NCBI GenBank assembly: GCA_002280515.1 | Contig: NCEA01000005.1 | Span: 1-64,000 of the forward strand | Source of the DNA: Rhodobacterales bacterium 32-67-9 | GTDB taxonomy: Bacteria; Pseudomonadota; Alphaproteobacteria; Rhodobacterales; Rhodobacteraceae | DNA length: 64,000 nucleotides | Direction of reading: 5' to 3' | Shown: positions 19,169-29,461 of the stretch, piece by piece | How the letters are laid out: every line of letters starts with the position of its first letter | Numbering within the stretch: the stretch's first letter is position 1 | Made by a program: the position numbers and the translations under genes | The notes under the pieces: model-generated | What the model saw: only the letters and a program-made list of their open reading frames with translations | The model's database searches: none | What the model was told of the DNA's origin: nothing

Positions 19169-19183
19169 TGGCGAAATTCGCCA
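19169..19183. promoter_or_regulatory. Perfect palindrome, candidate operator
   Basis: TGGCGAA-A-TTCGCCA is a perfect inverted repeat with a one-base centre, about 115 bp upstream of chvI and 240 bp upstream of pckA. It could bind ChvI or another dimeric regulator; the binder is unknown. Confidence 0.4.
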
Positions 19184-19251
19184 AGATTTGACTAATTTGC
19201 CTCACTTGCGGGGATCGTTGCCGTTTCGCCGCCGAGTTTGCCGGCATGATT

Positions 19252-19278
19252 GCGCTAAAACGGCGATGGTGGCGCTAA
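19252..19278. promoter_or_regulatory. Tandem GCGCTAA repeats upstream of pckA
   Basis: GCGCTAA occurs at 19252-19258 and 19272-19278, exactly two helical turns apart, 145-170 bp before the pckA start. Each resembles one half of a TTAGCGCTAA-type LacI-family operator. LacI-type regulators control pckA in some alphaproteobacteria, so this is a reasonable but unproven candidate. Confidence 0.35.
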
Positions 19279-19423
19279 CCGCGACAAAGCCTTCTATTCC
19301 AAGATTCTAGCGGCATGTTATAGGGGCCTTGCCGGCCCCGGTGCGGGGGCCCGGACGGCGCCCCACAAAGCCGGGACGGTGCATTTGAACCCTTGAGGAG
19401 CCGCGGATCGCGGCATCGGGAGC

Positions 19424-20865
<1,442 letters not shown>

Positions 20866-20887
20866 GGCGCCGGAGTGGGGGCCAGAG

Positions 20888-20934
20888 TGGGGGCGCTGCC
20901 CCCACACCCCCGAGGTATTTCGAAACAGAAGATC
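20888..20934. repeat. GC-rich palindromic repeat element, copy 1
   Basis: TGGGGGC-GCT-GCCCCCA (20888-20904) is followed by a tail with GAGGTATTT and ACAGAAGATC. The tail matches other copies in this window (28462-28505, 44678-44715, 54281-54315). It sits between the converging pckA and TauE genes, where its hairpin could serve as a terminator. Confidence 0.6.
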
Positions 20935-20935
20935 C

Positions 20936-21694
20936 TCAGAGCGTCAGCGCGCGGCGGACGAGGTTCAGCCCGGTGAGGGCGAGGACGACGAGCGTCCAGC
21001 GCCGGAAGCGGGCGGCGTCGAGCCGGTCCTGCACCGCGAAGCCGAGATAGAGCCCGGCCATCGCCGGCAGCGTCAGGGCGAACGACAGGGGCAAGGTGGC
21101 GCCGTTCAGGATGCCGGAGCCGAGATGGGCGACCGCGAGCATCGCCGCGCCGATCACGTAGACGACGCCCTGGACGCGCACATTCTCGCGCTTGTCGACC
21201 CCGAGCGAGATCAGGAGCGCGATGATCGGCGGCCCCCAGATCCCCGACATGCCGCCGAAAAGGCCGGCGACAAGACCGGTCAGCACCTCGGTCCGGGCGC
21301 GATTGTGTGCGTCGAACCGGAGTTGCCAGCCGGCAAGCTGGCTGAGCGCAAAGACCACGATGGGCACACCGAGGATGAGGAGGAGATGCGTCTGCCGGAT
21401 CACCGGCACCGCCTGGGCCGAGACAAGGACCATGAGGCAGAGGGTGATCAGGAGCCGCCGGTATTCGCGCAGCGTCGCCAGGGCCGCGCCGAGACCCTGG
21501 CGCAGCGCCTGGGCAAGGTTGGTGGCAAGCGTCGGCACGATCAGCGCCGCCAACGCCTGCTCGGCGGGAAGGAACGAGGCGAGGCCGGAAATCATGATCA
21601 TCGGCATCGCGAAACCCACCGCGCCCTTGACCACGCTGGCAAAGAGCGTGACGGCGACGGCCGGCAGAAGCAGGATGGGGTCCAGTCCGAACAT
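20936..21694 (-). CDS. TauE/SafE family membrane permease
   Basis: A 252-residue polytopic protein with about eight hydrophobic segments. The N-terminal block VTLFASVVKGAVGFAMPMIM and the mid-protein GLVAGLFGGMSGIWGPPIIA are the two repeated signatures of the TauE/SafE (DUF81) family, which export sulfite, sulfoacetate or related organic anions. The substrate is not evident from context, as no sulfonate genes are nearby. It converges on pckA and is divergent from mcd. Confidence 0.88.
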   Translation of the reverse strand: MFGLDPILLLPAVAVTLFASVVKGAVGFAMPMIMISGLASFLPAEQALAALIVPTLATNLAQALRQGLGAALATLREYRRLLITLCLMVLVSAQAVPVIRQTHLLLILGVPIVVFALSQLAGWQLRFDAHNRARTEVLTGLVAGLFGGMSGIWGPPIIALLISLGVDKRENVRVQGVVYVIGAAMLAVAHLGSGILNGATLPLSFALTLPAMAGLYLGFAVQDRLDAARFRRWTLVVLALTGLNLVRRALTL

Positions 21695-21858
21695 CAGGCG
21701 CGGTTCCTTCCGCGCCCGCTATATCGCGTCCCGCGTCCGGCGGCACCTGCAATTCCGTTGCGACACTTTCGTGCCGCGCCAAAGCGTTCCGCGAATTAAT
21801 ATTGCGCTGCAACTGCAAAGTGGATAGGACGGTGCAGTCGCAGAAAAGGAGCCGATTC

Positions 21859-23532
21859 ATGGCGCATGACGGGGCCGAAATGCCGAATTCCGTGATCCTT
21901 CCGGAGCTTCTCGCCTTGACGGACGCCGCAGCCCCCGAGGTCGCGGCGCTGCTGGCGGAGGCGACCGACCGGCTGCGCGGTCGGGTGAGCGCCAATGGTC
22001 GCGTGTCCGGCGCCGCGCTTGAGGCGCACCAGTTCGCCGCGCATGCGCTGTCGTGGCTTGCGACCTATGCCGAGGCGCTGCGCCAGCTCAGCGGTTGGGC
22101 CGGGCGGATCGGGGCCGAGGGCAAACTGGGCGAGATGGAGCAACTTGTCCTGCAGATCGGCTGCGGTGAATACCTTGCCCAGATCGCCGGCGGCATCCCG
22201 ATGAGCCAGGGCGAGGTGGCCCGGCTTTCGGACCTTGGCCTCTCGTGGGAACCGGGGCGCGAGGCGGCGACTCTGATCGCGGGCGGCAACACACCGGCGG
22301 CGCGGGCGCGGCTCGTCGCGCTGATGCGCGAGAACCACGGGCGCGCGACCTTCGGAGCGAGCGGCCTTGATGACGAGCTGGAGATGATCCGCGACCAGTT
22401 CCGCCGCTATGCCGACGACCGCGTCGCGCCGAACGCGCATGACTGGCACCTGAAGGACGAACTGATCCCGATGGAGATCATCGAGGAGCTGGCGGAGCTT
22501 GGCGTCTTTGGCCTGACGATCCCGGAGGAATTCGGCGGGCTGGGGCTTTCGAAAGCGTCGATGGTCGTGGTCTCGGAGGAGTTGTCGCGCGGCTATATCG
22601 GCGTGGGCTCGCTCGGCACCCGGTCCGAGATCGCGGCGGAACTGATCCTCTGCGGCGGCACGCCGGAACAGAAGGCGCATTGGCTGCCGAAACTTGCGTC
22701 GGGGGAAATTCTGCCGACGGCGGTCTTCACCGAACCGAATACCGGCTCGGACCTCGGCTCCCTGCGCACCCGCGCGGTCAAGGCGGGCGACGATTGGGAA
22801 GTGACCGGCAACAAGACCTGGATCACCCATGCCGCGCGCACCCATGTGATGACGCTTCTGGCGCGCACAGATCCGGCGACGACCGACTACCGGGGCCTGT
22901 CCATGTTCCTCGCCGAAAAGACCCCCGGCACCGATGAGGCCCCCTTCCCCACCCCCGGCATGACCGGCGGCGAGATCGAGGTTTTGGGTTACCGGGGAAT
23001 GAAGGAATACGAGCTTGGCTTCGACGGGTTCAGGGTCAAGGGCGAAAACCTTCTGGGTGGTGTGCCCGGCCAGGGCTTCAAGCAGCTCATGCAGACCTTC
23101 GAGAGCGCCCGTATCCAGACCGCCGCCCGCGCCATCGGTGTCGCGCAATCGGCGCTGGAGGTCGGCATGAAATACGCCGAGGACCGCAAGCAGTTCGGCA
23201 AGAGCCTGATCGAGTTCCCGCGCGTCTCGGGCAAGCTCGCCATGATGGCGGTGGAGATCATGATCGCCCGGCAACTCACCTACCATTCCGCCTGGCAGAA
23301 GGATCACGACAAGCGTTGCGACCTTGAGGCCGGCATGGCCAAGCTTCTCGGGGCCCGCGTCGCCTGGGCGGCGGCGGACAATGCGCTGCAAATCCACGGC
23401 GGCAACGGGTTCGCGTTGGAATACCAGATAAGCCGGATTCTCTGCGACGCCCGCATCCTCAACATCTTCGAGGGCGCGGCGGAGATCCAGGCGCAGGTCA
23501 TCGCGCGGCGGCTTCTCGACGGGGCGAACTGA
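21859..23532 (+). CDS. mcd: (2S)-methylsuccinyl-CoA dehydrogenase
   Basis: A 557-residue acyl-CoA dehydrogenase with an extra N-terminal helical domain of about 165 residues (ALSWLATYAEALRQLSGWA, GEYLAQIAGGIPMSQGE). That extension distinguishes Mcd from ordinary acyl-CoA dehydrogenases. The catalytic part has the FAD/acyl motifs EEFGGLGLSKASMV, AVFTEPNTGSDLGSLRT, KTWITHAAR and the C-terminal IHGGNGFALEYQISRILCD. Mcd oxidises methylsuccinyl-CoA to mesaconyl-CoA in the ethylmalonyl-CoA pathway for acetate assimilation, and passes electrons to ETF, whose beta subunit gene is damaged in this window. AAAAGGAG precedes ATG 21859. It stands alone, away from other pathway genes. Confidence 0.9.
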   Translation: MAHDGAEMPNSVILPELLALTDAAAPEVAALLAEATDRLRGRVSANGRVSGAALEAHQFAAHALSWLATYAEALRQLSGWAGRIGAEGKLGEMEQLVLQIGCGEYLAQIAGGIPMSQGEVARLSDLGLSWEPGREAATLIAGGNTPAARARLVALMRENHGRATFGASGLDDELEMIRDQFRRYADDRVAPNAHDWHLKDELIPMEIIEELAELGVFGLTIPEEFGGLGLSKASMVVVSEELSRGYIGVGSLGTRSEIAAELILCGGTPEQKAHWLPKLASGEILPTAVFTEPNTGSDLGSLRTRAVKAGDDWEVTGNKTWITHAARTHVMTLLARTDPATTDYRGLSMFLAEKTPGTDEAPFPTPGMTGGEIEVLGYRGMKEYELGFDGFRVKGENLLGGVPGQGFKQLMQTFESARIQTAARAIGVAQSALEVGMKYAEDRKQFGKSLIEFPRVSGKLAMMAVEIMIARQLTYHSAWQKDHDKRCDLEAGMAKLLGARVAWAAADNALQIHGGNGFALEYQISRILCDARILNIFEGAAEIQAQVIARRLLDGAN

Positions 23533-23700
23533 GGCGGCGACGGACAGATCCGGGCATCGGGTATGTGAAGCGCCGGTCTTGGCCGGACGGGCCGGGTCCA
23601 AACGCGCAACAGAGAGTTGACGAACGAGCGTTTGACCCGGACAGCGCCGAACGGCCACCCTACCTCGGGGAACGCGCCGGGGCTGAGTCGGGGTTTGTGC

Positions 23701-25398
23701 ATGACGGGGAAACGGCCCGAACGCAGAAGGCGTTCTGCGGGCATTGTATTGAGTGGCATTCTGCTCTTCGGGTTTCTGGCCGGAATATCCGCTGAGTATC
23801 TATTCTCACCCTCGACCGTGGCCCGGCGCCTTGCGGTCAGGATCGCGCCGCCGCCTCCCCCGCTGCCGGTGACGGATCCCGATGTCGAAAGCATCTTCCT
23901 GACCTTCAGCCGCAAAACCGTTCAGGTACCGATCAGCCGCTACGGCCGCGGCGGCGGGCTGACCGTGGTCGATGGCCGGGCGCTCCTGGCAACGATCGAC
24001 GGCAAGCTCTTCCTGGCAAGTGCGCCGGAGGACGTCCGGCCGCTGTCGATCGGCGTGCCGGACTACGGGTTCGACGGCTACCGCGCCTTCGCCGAGGACC
24101 CCGCCAACAGCGACTATCACTTCGAGCTTTGGGCCTACCGCTATTTCGACATCCTCGCCTATGACCTGAACGGGACAAGCCATCTGGCGCTGTCCTTCAT
24201 CCGGTTCAGGCCGGAGCAGCGCTGCTTTCAAACGGTCGTCGCGGTGCTCGACATCCCCTCGACGGCCGCCGAACTCGCGGCCTACGAGGCGACAGCCAAG
24301 GATTGGCGCACCGTCTACGAGACCGCGCCCTGCCTGCCGATCAAGAAGAAGGAAAGCGCGATCGAGGTGCAGATCGGCGGCGGGCGGCTGGCCTATGACG
24401 GCAACGGGCGGCTGATCCTCGGCAGCGGCGATTACCATATCGACGGCGTCTTCTCGGAAATGCCGGCCATCGCGCAGGATCCGGCCTATGACTACGGCAA
24501 GGTGATCGAGATCGACCTCGTCACCGGCAAGAACCGGCAGATCGCGCGGGGGCTTCGCAACATGCAGGGCGTCACCTTCGATGCGAAGGGTCAGCTCTGG
24601 ACCGTTGAGCACGGTTTGAGGGGCGGCGACGAGTTGAACCTGATCGAGGAGGGCAAGGACTACGGCTGGCCGCAGGAAAGCCTCGGCACGCTCTATAACC
24701 GCCTGCCGATCCCCAACACGCTCTCCTACGGGCGGCACGACCGGTTCGCGGCGCCGATCTATGCCTTCTTGCCTTCGGTCGCGATTTCGAGCCTTGAACT
24801 CTTGCAGGGGTTCAACCCCGCCTGGGACGGCGATATCCTGATGGGGACGCTGAAGGACCAGTCGCTCTACCGCTTCCGCATTGAAGACCGCCGGGTAATG
24901 TTTGCCGAACGCATCCCGATCGGAGAGCGGATCCGGGCGGCACGGCAACTCGACGCCGACCGGCTGGTGCTGTTCACCGACGACAACGAGCTGGTGTTCC
25001 TGACCGAAACGCCGAACGGTCAGGCGATGAGCTTCCTCAGCGCCTATCTCGGCAAGCAGAACTTGACGGCCCATGCCCGCGAACGGCTGGAGTCGAACCT
25101 CAACACCTGCCTCAAGTGCCATTCGCTCGATCCCGAGATGAACGAATTCGCGCCGAGCCTTGCGGCCATCGTCGGGGCGCCGATTGGCGGCACCCGCTTT
25201 GCCAGCTATTCCGGCTGGATGCGAGCGCAGGAGACGAGCTGGACACCGCAAATGCTGAGCGCCTTCCTTGAGGCGCCCGAGGCCGTCGCGCCGGGGACAA
25301 CGATGCCCGCCCCCGGCATTCACGACCCCGAGGAGATCGGGGCTGTCGTGGCGTTTCTTGCGGCGATGGCATCGCCCCTCAATCCGGCAGCGGACTAA
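23701..25398 (+). CDS. PQQ-type sugar dehydrogenase-like beta-propeller fused to cytochrome c
   Basis: A protein of about 565 residues. A basic N-terminus (KRPERRRR) and hydrophobic segment (about 13-30) suggest an inner-membrane anchor or uncleaved signal. The central region carries glucose/sorbosone dehydrogenase-type propeller signatures: ARGLRNMQGVTFDAKGQLWT, VEHGLRGGDELNLIEEGKDY and GWPQESLG. The C-terminal 100 residues form a cytochrome c domain with the heme site CLKCH (about 470-474) and a probable Met ligand in TTMPAPG (about 535). The layout implies a periplasmic dehydrogenase handing electrons to its own heme. The propeller's first half diverges from known enzymes, so the substrate and even PQQ use are uncertain. 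ATG 23701 was chosen over an upstream TTG at 23617. Confidence 0.8.
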   Translation: MTGKRPERRRRSAGIVLSGILLFGFLAGISAEYLFSPSTVARRLAVRIAPPPPPLPVTDPDVESIFLTFSRKTVQVPISRYGRGGGLTVVDGRALLATIDGKLFLASAPEDVRPLSIGVPDYGFDGYRAFAEDPANSDYHFELWAYRYFDILAYDLNGTSHLALSFIRFRPEQRCFQTVVAVLDIPSTAAELAAYEATAKDWRTVYETAPCLPIKKKESAIEVQIGGGRLAYDGNGRLILGSGDYHIDGVFSEMPAIAQDPAYDYGKVIEIDLVTGKNRQIARGLRNMQGVTFDAKGQLWTVEHGLRGGDELNLIEEGKDYGWPQESLGTLYNRLPIPNTLSYGRHDRFAAPIYAFLPSVAISSLELLQGFNPAWDGDILMGTLKDQSLYRFRIEDRRVMFAERIPIGERIRAARQLDADRLVLFTDDNELVFLTETPNGQAMSFLSAYLGKQNLTAHARERLESNLNTCLKCHSLDPEMNEFAPSLAAIVGAPIGGTRFASYSGWMRAQETSWTPQMLSAFLEAPEAVAPGTTMPAPGIHDPEEIGAVVAFLAAMASPLNPAAD

Positions 25399-25505
25399 CT
25401 CAACCCGGGATCCGGTCGAGCTACAGGGTGCCCGAACACGACCAGTTCGCGTCCCGGTTCAATCTGAACGCGCTTCGCCCTTGCCAGTCGCGGATACCGA
25501 CCGGG

Positions 25506-26729
25506 TCAGGTCACCCGCGACCGCACCCCGCGCTTCTCGCCCATGCGAGGGTGCATCAGCCCGGCCACTGCCGTCATCGAGGCGAGACCGGCCGCACAGG
25601 CGAGGAAGACGCCGGGGATCGGCGCCACCAGCAGAACCAGCCAGGCGACGCCGGGCGTAAGAATGCCGGAGACATCGCGGAAGCTGGAATAGACCGCCGC
25701 CATCTCGGTCCGCTCGGCCGGGCGCACCGACATCAGGAACGGCAGCCCCCCGAAGGTGTCGAGCATAACGAGGAACACCGACCCCACAAGAAGCGACACC
25801 ACCGCGACCGGTGGCCAGAACTGACCGAGGCCGGAGACGAGGAAGCAGACGGCACAGGATGCGAAAGCGATCTGGACCGCGCGCCGTAACCCCCGCCTCT
25901 GCATCCAGCGCAGCATGAAGGGCGCGAGAAACAGCATCGCGTTCGAGATCGAATAGGCCACGGAGGCGACGCGGTCGCCAAGCCCAGCCTCGATGCAGAA
26001 GATCGGCAGATAAACGATGTAGACCCACCAGCCCGAGGAGCGCAGGACCGCGAAGAGCCAGCCGGCAATGAGCCTCGGCTGACGGAAGAAGCGGCCGAGA
26101 TAGGCGAGCGGATTCGGCGCCGGCGCCCGCGCGCGGGTGATGAGCCGCCCGTTTCCGAGCCGCAGGGCCCAGAAGGTTCCCAGCAGGATCGTCGCGAACC
26201 CCGCGGCGAAAAGGAACGGCAAGGGCTCCCAGTACTTCCACAGGAACACACCGACCATCGGCCCGACCGTCCATGAAATCGCGCTGTAGAGAAGCCTCAG
26301 CGTCTCGCTCCTGCCAAGCTCGTGGCGGGCGATATAGTCCATGATGTAGGCGTTGGTGCAGATGAAGACCGTCACCGTGGCGAAGCTGTTCATTGCCATC
26401 GCGACAGGCGTAAGGACCGGTCCGCCGCGGATCGCCAGCAGCGAGCCGGTGATATAGAACCCGGCCCCGAGCGTGTAGACCCAGCGGCGCGGCACGAAGC
26501 GGCTGAACCACGGCACCATCAGCCCCCAGCTGAGCGAGGCAATGCCGACGGCGAAGTACAGCAGGCTGACATGGGCGGCATTCTCGCCCAGCGCCCGGTA
26601 CATGGCGAGCGGCCAGATCGAAATCAGGGTGCCGCGAAGCGACGCCTCGATCCCGGCGAGAACGGCAAAACCCTTGATGCCCGGCGTCGGCGCATGGCGC
26701 AGGAATTCGGGAATGTTGCGGCTGAGCAT
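25506..26729 (-). CDS. MFS transporter
   Basis: A 407-residue inner-membrane protein with about 12 hydrophobic segments, consistent with a major facilitator superfamily permease. Recognisable features include the early NIPEFLRH leader, a long loop after TM6 (RLGNGRLITRARAPAPNPLA), and TM segments to residue 400. ATG 26729 has a GGAGG Shine-Dalgarno site. It is divergent from the META-domain lipoprotein gene. No substrate can be inferred. Confidence 0.85.
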   Translation of the reverse strand: MLSRNIPEFLRHAPTPGIKGFAVLAGIEASLRGTLISIWPLAMYRALGENAAHVSLLYFAVGIASLSWGLMVPWFSRFVPRRWVYTLGAGFYITGSLLAIRGGPVLTPVAMAMNSFATVTVFICTNAYIMDYIARHELGRSETLRLLYSAISWTVGPMVGVFLWKYWEPLPFLFAAGFATILLGTFWALRLGNGRLITRARAPAPNPLAYLGRFFRQPRLIAGWLFAVLRSSGWWVYIVYLPIFCIEAGLGDRVASVAYSISNAMLFLAPFMLRWMQRRGLRRAVQIAFASCAVCFLVSGLGQFWPPVAVVSLLVGSVFLVMLDTFGGLPFLMSVRPAERTEMAAVYSSFRDVSGILTPGVAWLVLLVAPIPGVFLACAAGLASMTAVAGLMHPRMGEKRGVRSRVT

Positions 26730-26853
26730 CGGTCCTCCACCCCCGAGGAACGCCGGCGCGCCTTTCCCCGTCGCGACGGTTTCCGACGCCGGTTGTCGTT
26801 CCGGAGCGGCGGCGCCGAATTTCCCCTTGATGGGCGGAAGGCCGCATGGTCGG

Positions 26854-27267
26854 ATGCGCGCCATGCGCCGTATCGCCCCCCTCGCTGCCGCCCTGTCCGC
26901 AACCATGACCCTCAGCGCCTGTGCCGGGGATGAGACGCTGCGGGGCTACGTGCCGGACGGCTCGGTCTGGACCCTGAGCGAGATCGACGGCACGGCCTTC
27001 GCCGCGCGGGCGACAATCAGCTTTCCCGCCCCCGGAAAGATCGCCGGCGACGCGCCCTGCAACCGCTACAGCGGCAATCAGGCGGCGCCCTATCCGTGGT
27101 TCCGTGCCGAACGGATCCTCTCGACGAAACGCGCCTGTACCGAGCTCGCGGCCGAACAGGCGTTCTTCGCGGCACTGGAGCAGGTGACGCTGGCCGAGGC
27201 GCAGGGCGAGGTGCTGATCCTCTCGGCACCGGAAGGGCCGGTCATGGTCTTCGCCCGTCAGCCCTGA
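26854..27267 (+). CDS. META-domain lipoprotein
   Basis: A protein of about 137 residues with a lipoprotein leader ending TLSACAG, followed by a META/HslJ-like domain: [13 protein letters not shown], the CNRYSG motif, and [19 protein letters not shown] with a second Cys that may pair with the first. META-domain proteins are envelope proteins linked to heat or antibiotic stress; the molecular role is not established. Start ATG 26854 or 26863 (three codons apart). Its 3' end overlaps recO by 10 bp on the opposite strand. Confidence 0.82.
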   Translation: MRAMRRIAPLAAALSATMTLSACAGDETLRGYVPDGSVWTLSEIDGTAFAARATISFPAPGKIAGDAPCNRYSGNQAAPYPWFRAERILSTKRACTELAAEQAFFAALEQVTLAEAQGEVLILSAPEGPVMVFARQP

Positions 27268-27980
27268 CGGGCGATCATCGCGACGAGACGGCGGCGCGCT
27301 TCCGGCAGGGGCCGCGTCCCGAGGTCTGGAAAGAGCCGGTGTTCGAGGAAATAACCGGTCGTGGTCAGGCCGGCGAAGAGTTCCCCCGGATCCGCCGGTC
27401 CCTGCCCAAGCAGGCAGGGCGGCAAGGGCAGGAGCCTGTCGGCCCAGTCGCCCGCCGCGTCCCGCGCCACCGCCCGGCCGGATTTCGGGCTGACATAGGC
27501 AAGATCCTCGCGGCTGCCGGTGACCGCGCAGGAAGTCAGGTCGAGCCCGTAGCCCAGTTCCTCCAGCAGCAGCAGCTCCCATCGCAGGTAGGCAAGCACA
27601 CAGTCCGGGGTCGCGCCGAGCGTGTCGAGAAGGCCGATCGTGCTGGCATATAGGTCAGGATGCGGCTCCCGTTCCGGCAGCGTCGTATGGAGAAGCGCGC
27701 AGACCGAGTTCAGCGCGGCGAGCGCCAGCCGGTTCGACAGGAGCCCGGCGCGCGACCGCAACGGCTCCACTGTGAAGGTGCCGATATGATCCTCGAGCCG
27801 AGCGCGCCAGGTCAGGTCGAGCTGCGCGCCCGGTTGCAGGAGGGGGGCGAGCTTGCGCGACGCGCCGCCCCGGACGACGCCGGCATGGCGGCCGTGCGCC
27901 TTGGTAAAGACCTCGACGATTGCCGATGTCTCGCCGTGCTGCCGCACCGCCAGAAGCGCGCCCTCGTCCCGCCAGTCCAT
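27258..27980 (-). CDS. recO: DNA repair protein RecO
   Basis: A 240-residue RecFOR-pathway mediator that loads RecA onto SSB-coated single-stranded DNA. The N-terminal OB fold begins [20 protein letters not shown] with [13 protein letters not shown]. The helical C-terminal part includes [25 protein letters not shown]-type sequence, of which [12 protein letters not shown] is the key signature. ATG 27980 fits the family N-terminus. The zinc-finger cysteines of some RecO proteins are mostly absent. It lies downstream of the era-rnc-lepB cluster region, as usual in alphaproteobacteria, and is separated by the DUF1491 gene. Confidence 0.93.
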   Translation of the reverse strand: MDWRDEGALLAVRQHGETSAIVEVFTKAHGRHAGVVRGGASRKLAPLLQPGAQLDLTWRARLEDHIGTFTVEPLRSRAGLLSNRLALAALNSVCALLHTTLPEREPHPDLYASTIGLLDTLGATPDCVLAYLRWELLLLEELGYGLDLTSCAVTGSREDLAYVSPKSGRAVARDAAGDWADRLLPLPPCLLGQGPADPGELFAGLTTTGYFLEHRLFPDLGTRPLPEARRRLVAMIARQG

Positions 27981-28117
27981 GCGTCCCGTCCTTGTGGCCG
28001 GGGAACTATCCCCGGCGCCGGCGCCATTGTCCATCGTGGCCAGGGGGCGCTGCCCCCGGTCATGGGACAAAGCCCGATGACCTCCTCAGCGGAGTTTCGG
28101 CCACACCGAAAGCGGGT

Positions 28118-28453
28118 TCAGTCCGCCAAGCCCTCTTCATCGAGAAGCGTCCGGCCGTCGCGGCTTTCAACCTCGATCACCCAGAGATCTGGATCGGTCC
28201 GTCGCTGGCGCAGGACCGCCGCATCAACCTCTGCCTCCGCCCCTTCGGAAAGAACCACCCAGGCCCGCGCGCCGGTCATCAGGTCGAAACTGCGCTGGAA
28301 AAGCCGCGCCTGCCCGTCGAGCGTCGCGAGCTTCACGAGGACCGCGCCTGCCGTCGGGTCGCCCTTCGCCGTGATATAGGCCGGGATATGCGCGGCCTGC
28401 AGCCGGGCGAGATAGGCACGGACCCAGAAATCGGCGGTCAGGCGCGCGGTCAT
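28118..28453 (-). CDS. DUF1491 family protein
   Basis: A 111-residue protein: LTADFWVRAYLARLQAAHIP at the start, AVLVKLATLDGQARLFQRSF in the middle and DPDLWVIEVESRDGRTLLD at the end. This layout is DUF1491, a small alphaproteobacterial family without a known function that often lies by recO and era. AGGGCAGGGAG precedes ATG 28453. Confidence 0.85.
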   Translation of the reverse strand: MTARLTADFWVRAYLARLQAAHIPAYITAKGDPTAGAVLVKLATLDGQARLFQRSFDLMTGARAWVVLSEGAEAEVDAAVLRQRRTDPDLWVIEVESRDGRTLLDEEGLAD

Positions 28454-28461
28454 CTCCCTGC

Positions 28462-28505
28462 CCTTTGATTGTGGCGGCAAACACCTCTGCCGGAGGCTCC
28501 CACCC
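28462..28505. repeat. GC-rich palindromic repeat element, copy 2
   Basis: On the minus strand this reads GGAGCCTCCGGCAGAGGTGTTT followed by TGCCGCCACAATCAAAG-like sequence; the 5' core is described by the pieces GGAGCCTC, GGCAGAGG and TGTTT. It matches copies at 44678-44715 and 54281-54315 and lies between the DUF1491 gene and era. Confidence 0.55.
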
Positions 28506-28537
28506 TCACGCCCGACCGGCAGCCGGGGTGGCGCACC

Positions 28538-29461
28538 TCAGTCGCCATCCTTGAAGTCGAGCCCCATCTCCGAATAGCGCTCCTTCTCCTCGAGCCAGTT
28601 CGGCCGCACCTTCACCTGAAGGAAAAGATGGACCGGCCGGCCGAGGAACTCGATGAGTTCCGCCCGTGCCGCCTGCCCCACCGCCTTGATTGTCTCGCCC
28701 TTGTGGCCGAGAACGATGCCCTTGTGGCCGTCGCGCGCGACATAGACGAGCTGGTCGATGCGCACCGACCCGTCGGGCTTGTCCTCCCAGCGCTCGGTCT
28801 CAACGGTCAGCTGGTAGGGCAATTCCTCGTGAAGCCGAAGCGTCAGCTTCTCGCGGGTGATCTCGGCCGCGATCATGCGAAGCGGCAGGTCCGCGATCTG
28901 GTCCTCGGGATAGAACCAAGGCCCTTGCGGTAGCTCGGCCCCGAGCCACTCCTTGAGGTCCTCCACCCCGTGGCCGCGTTCGGCCGAGATCATGAAGGTC
29001 TTCTCGAACGGATAGGCCTCGTTCAGTTTCTGCGATAGCGCAAGAAGTACCTCGGCCTTCACCCGGTCGATCTTGTTGATGGCGAGCGCCACGCGCTGGC
29101 CTTCGCCGACCCGCTCCTTCAGCGCCGAAAGGATGGCCTCGACCCCAGGAGTCAGCCCGCGATGCGCCTCGACAAGCAGCACCACGATATCGGCATCCGC
29201 CGCCCCGCCCCAGGCCGCCGCCACCATCGCCCGGTCGAGCCGACGGCGCGGCCGGAATAGGCCGGGCGTGTCGACGAAGACGATCTGCGCATCGCCGGCC
29301 ATCGCGATACCGCGGATGCGGGCGCGCGTGGTCTGCACCTTGTGGGTGACGATCGAGACCTTGGCCCCGACCATGCGGTTCAGAAGCGTCGACTTGCCGG
29401 CGTTCGGCTCTCCGATCAGGGCAACGAAGCCCGCGCGTGTTGTTGCCTCGGCCTCAGCCAT
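28538..29461 (-). CDS. era: GTPase Era
   Basis: A 307-residue GTPase that binds 16S rRNA during 30S assembly. The G-domain motifs are [12 protein letters not shown] (G1), TTRARIRG (G2 area), FVDTPGLF (G3) and NKIDRV (G4). The C-terminal KH domain includes [20 protein letters not shown] and [15 protein letters not shown] 29461 overlaps the end of rnc by 8 bp, giving the conserved lepB-rnc-era order. Confidence 0.97.
   Translation of the reverse strand: MAEAEATTRAGFVALIGEPNAGKSTLLNRMVGAKVSIVTHKVQTTRARIRGIAMAGDAQIVFVDTPGLFRPRRRLDRAMVAAAWGGAADADIVVLLVEAHRGLTPGVEAILSALKERVGEGQRVALAINKIDRVKAEVLLALSQKLNEAYPFEKTFMISAERGHGVEDLKEWLGAELPQGPWFYPEDQIADLPLRMIAAEITREKLTLRLHEELPYQLTVETERWEDKPDGSVRIDQLVYVARDGHKGIVLGHKGETIKAVGQAARAELIEFLGRPVHLFLQVKVRPNWLEEKERYSEMGLDFKDGD

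Larger units (their letters stand above)
19056..19423. promoter_or_regulatory. chvI-pckA divergent control region
   Basis: This 368-bp region between divergent genes has no coding content that I support. It holds a perfect 15-bp palindrome (19169-19183), a pair of GCGCTAA direct repeats spaced exactly 20 bp (19252 and 19272), a TTATAG-like -10 near 19318, and a GGGGCC-N5-GGCCCC hairpin (19323-19339) in what would be the pckA leader. Confidence 0.55.

Noticed and set aside
23617-23700. TTG 23617 as the start of the sugar-dehydrogenase fusion
   Set aside because: The extra 28 residues would precede the basic/hydrophobic leader and look non-native; ATG 23701 places the leader at the N-terminus, though certainty is moderate.
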